Source: Candidatus Sumerlaeota bacterium
GTDB taxonomy: Bacteria > Sumerlaeota > Sumerlaeia > SLMS01 > JAHLLQ01
NCBI GenBank assembly: GCA_030156535.1
Contig: JASGMJ010000036.1
Coordinates: 1-34,022, forward strand
Direction of reading: 5' to 3'
Length of the DNA: 34,022 nt
Numbering within the stretch: the stretch's first letter is position 1; every line of letters begins with the position of its first letter. Positions 33,812-34,022 of this stretch are shown piece after piece. A program made the translations under genes and the position numbers. Below the pieces are notes generated by a model. The model searched no databases. It saw only the letters and a program-made list of their open reading frames with translations, and was not told where the DNA came from.

Positions 33812-34022
33812 CTACTCGCACGGCGTCAGGCCGAGCCACTTCTGGAAGATTCCCTCCGCGTCTCCGGCGGTAACGAAGCCATCGCCTCCTGGCGGGCAGA
33901 TGTCCGCTGAATCCATGTCCGCGCCGGGAGGACACGCGCCAATCGAACAGTCGAAAGCGTCTTGCGCGTCCGCCGGGGTCACGCCACCGTCCTTGTTCAC
34001 GTCGCCGCTGGCCAAGGGCTTC
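33812..34022 (-). CDS. C-terminal end of a secreted protein with dockerin-like domain (partial)
   Basis: Only the last 69 codons are in the window; the gene continues past the right edge. The visible part has two calcium-loop-like repeats: GDVNKDGGVTPADAQDAF and a later GGDGFVTAGDAEGIFQKWLG. Such paired EF-hand-like loops are typical of dockerin type I domains. Four cysteines surround the second repeat and could form disulfides. In dockerin-bearing proteins of environmental bacteria this is usually a C-terminal module on large extracellular enzymes or adhesins. The catalytic part is not visible. Confidence 0.7.
   Translation of the reverse strand, partial: KPLASGDVNKDGGVTPADAQDAFDCSIGACPPGADMDSADICPPGGDGFVTAGDAEGIFQKWLGLTPCE

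Noticed and set aside
1..34022. CRISPR array or known defence system
   Set aside because: No regularly spaced direct repeats, and no Cas, restriction-modification or toxin-antitoxin proteins that I recognise.

Overview
The window is a high-GC bacterial chromosome segment. Its core is one very long minus-strand operon for the translation machinery: tuf, then the S10, spc and alpha ribosomal protein clusters in canonical order, ending in rpoA and rplQ (about 24.8 kb down to 7.0 kb). Lipoprotein signal peptides and a dockerin-like C-terminus at the right edge suggest a diderm from a little-studied lineage. Dockerin-type tails of this style occur in Planctomycetota, Hydrogenedentota and Sumerlaeota (BRC1). 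That placement is my inference; a phylogeny of the ribosomal proteins would settle it.

Region 1-2495 looks accessory. It holds four or five small genes of unknown function with DNA-binding features, and it ends exactly at a tRNA-Leu(CAG)-like sequence whose 3' part (T-loop, acceptor strand, CCA) is intact but whose 5' half is not. A perfect 11-bp hairpin terminator follows. I read this as the end of an integrated element at a tRNA attachment site.

Region 2.9-6.9 kb carries an exported DmpA-type N-terminal-nucleophile aminopeptidase, a lipoprotein N-acetylmuramoyl-alanine amidase with an unusual BatD-like C-terminal domain, a small DksA/TraR-like zinc-finger protein, and a zinc-dependent medium-chain dehydrogenase.

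Region 6.98-25.3 kb is the ribosomal protein operon. A strong promoter (TTGACA, 17-bp spacer, TACAGT) lies about 375 nt upstream of tuf. A GC-rich hairpin separates tuf from rpsJ, and a 10-bp-stem terminator with a T-run follows rplQ. The str genes rpsL, rpsG and fusA are not next to tuf.

Region 25.3-34.0 kb holds a cation/proton antiporter fused to a nucleotide-binding-like domain and a PTS EIIA domain; an exported S9 prolyl-oligopeptidase-like protein in which all three catalytic triad residues are replaced, coupled to a VanZ-like membrane protein; a NifX/NifB-like protein coupled to a metallo-beta-lactamase-fold enzyme; a branched-chain aminotransferase (ilvE) coupled to a GT2 glycosyltransferase; a palindromic REP-like repeat cluster; and the C-terminal end of a dockerin-bearing secreted protein running off the right edge.

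The observation I rate highest is the S9 pseudoprotease. Next are the tRNA-anchored island end, the amidase-BatD fusion, the antiporter-EIIA fusion and the NifX/MBL pair.
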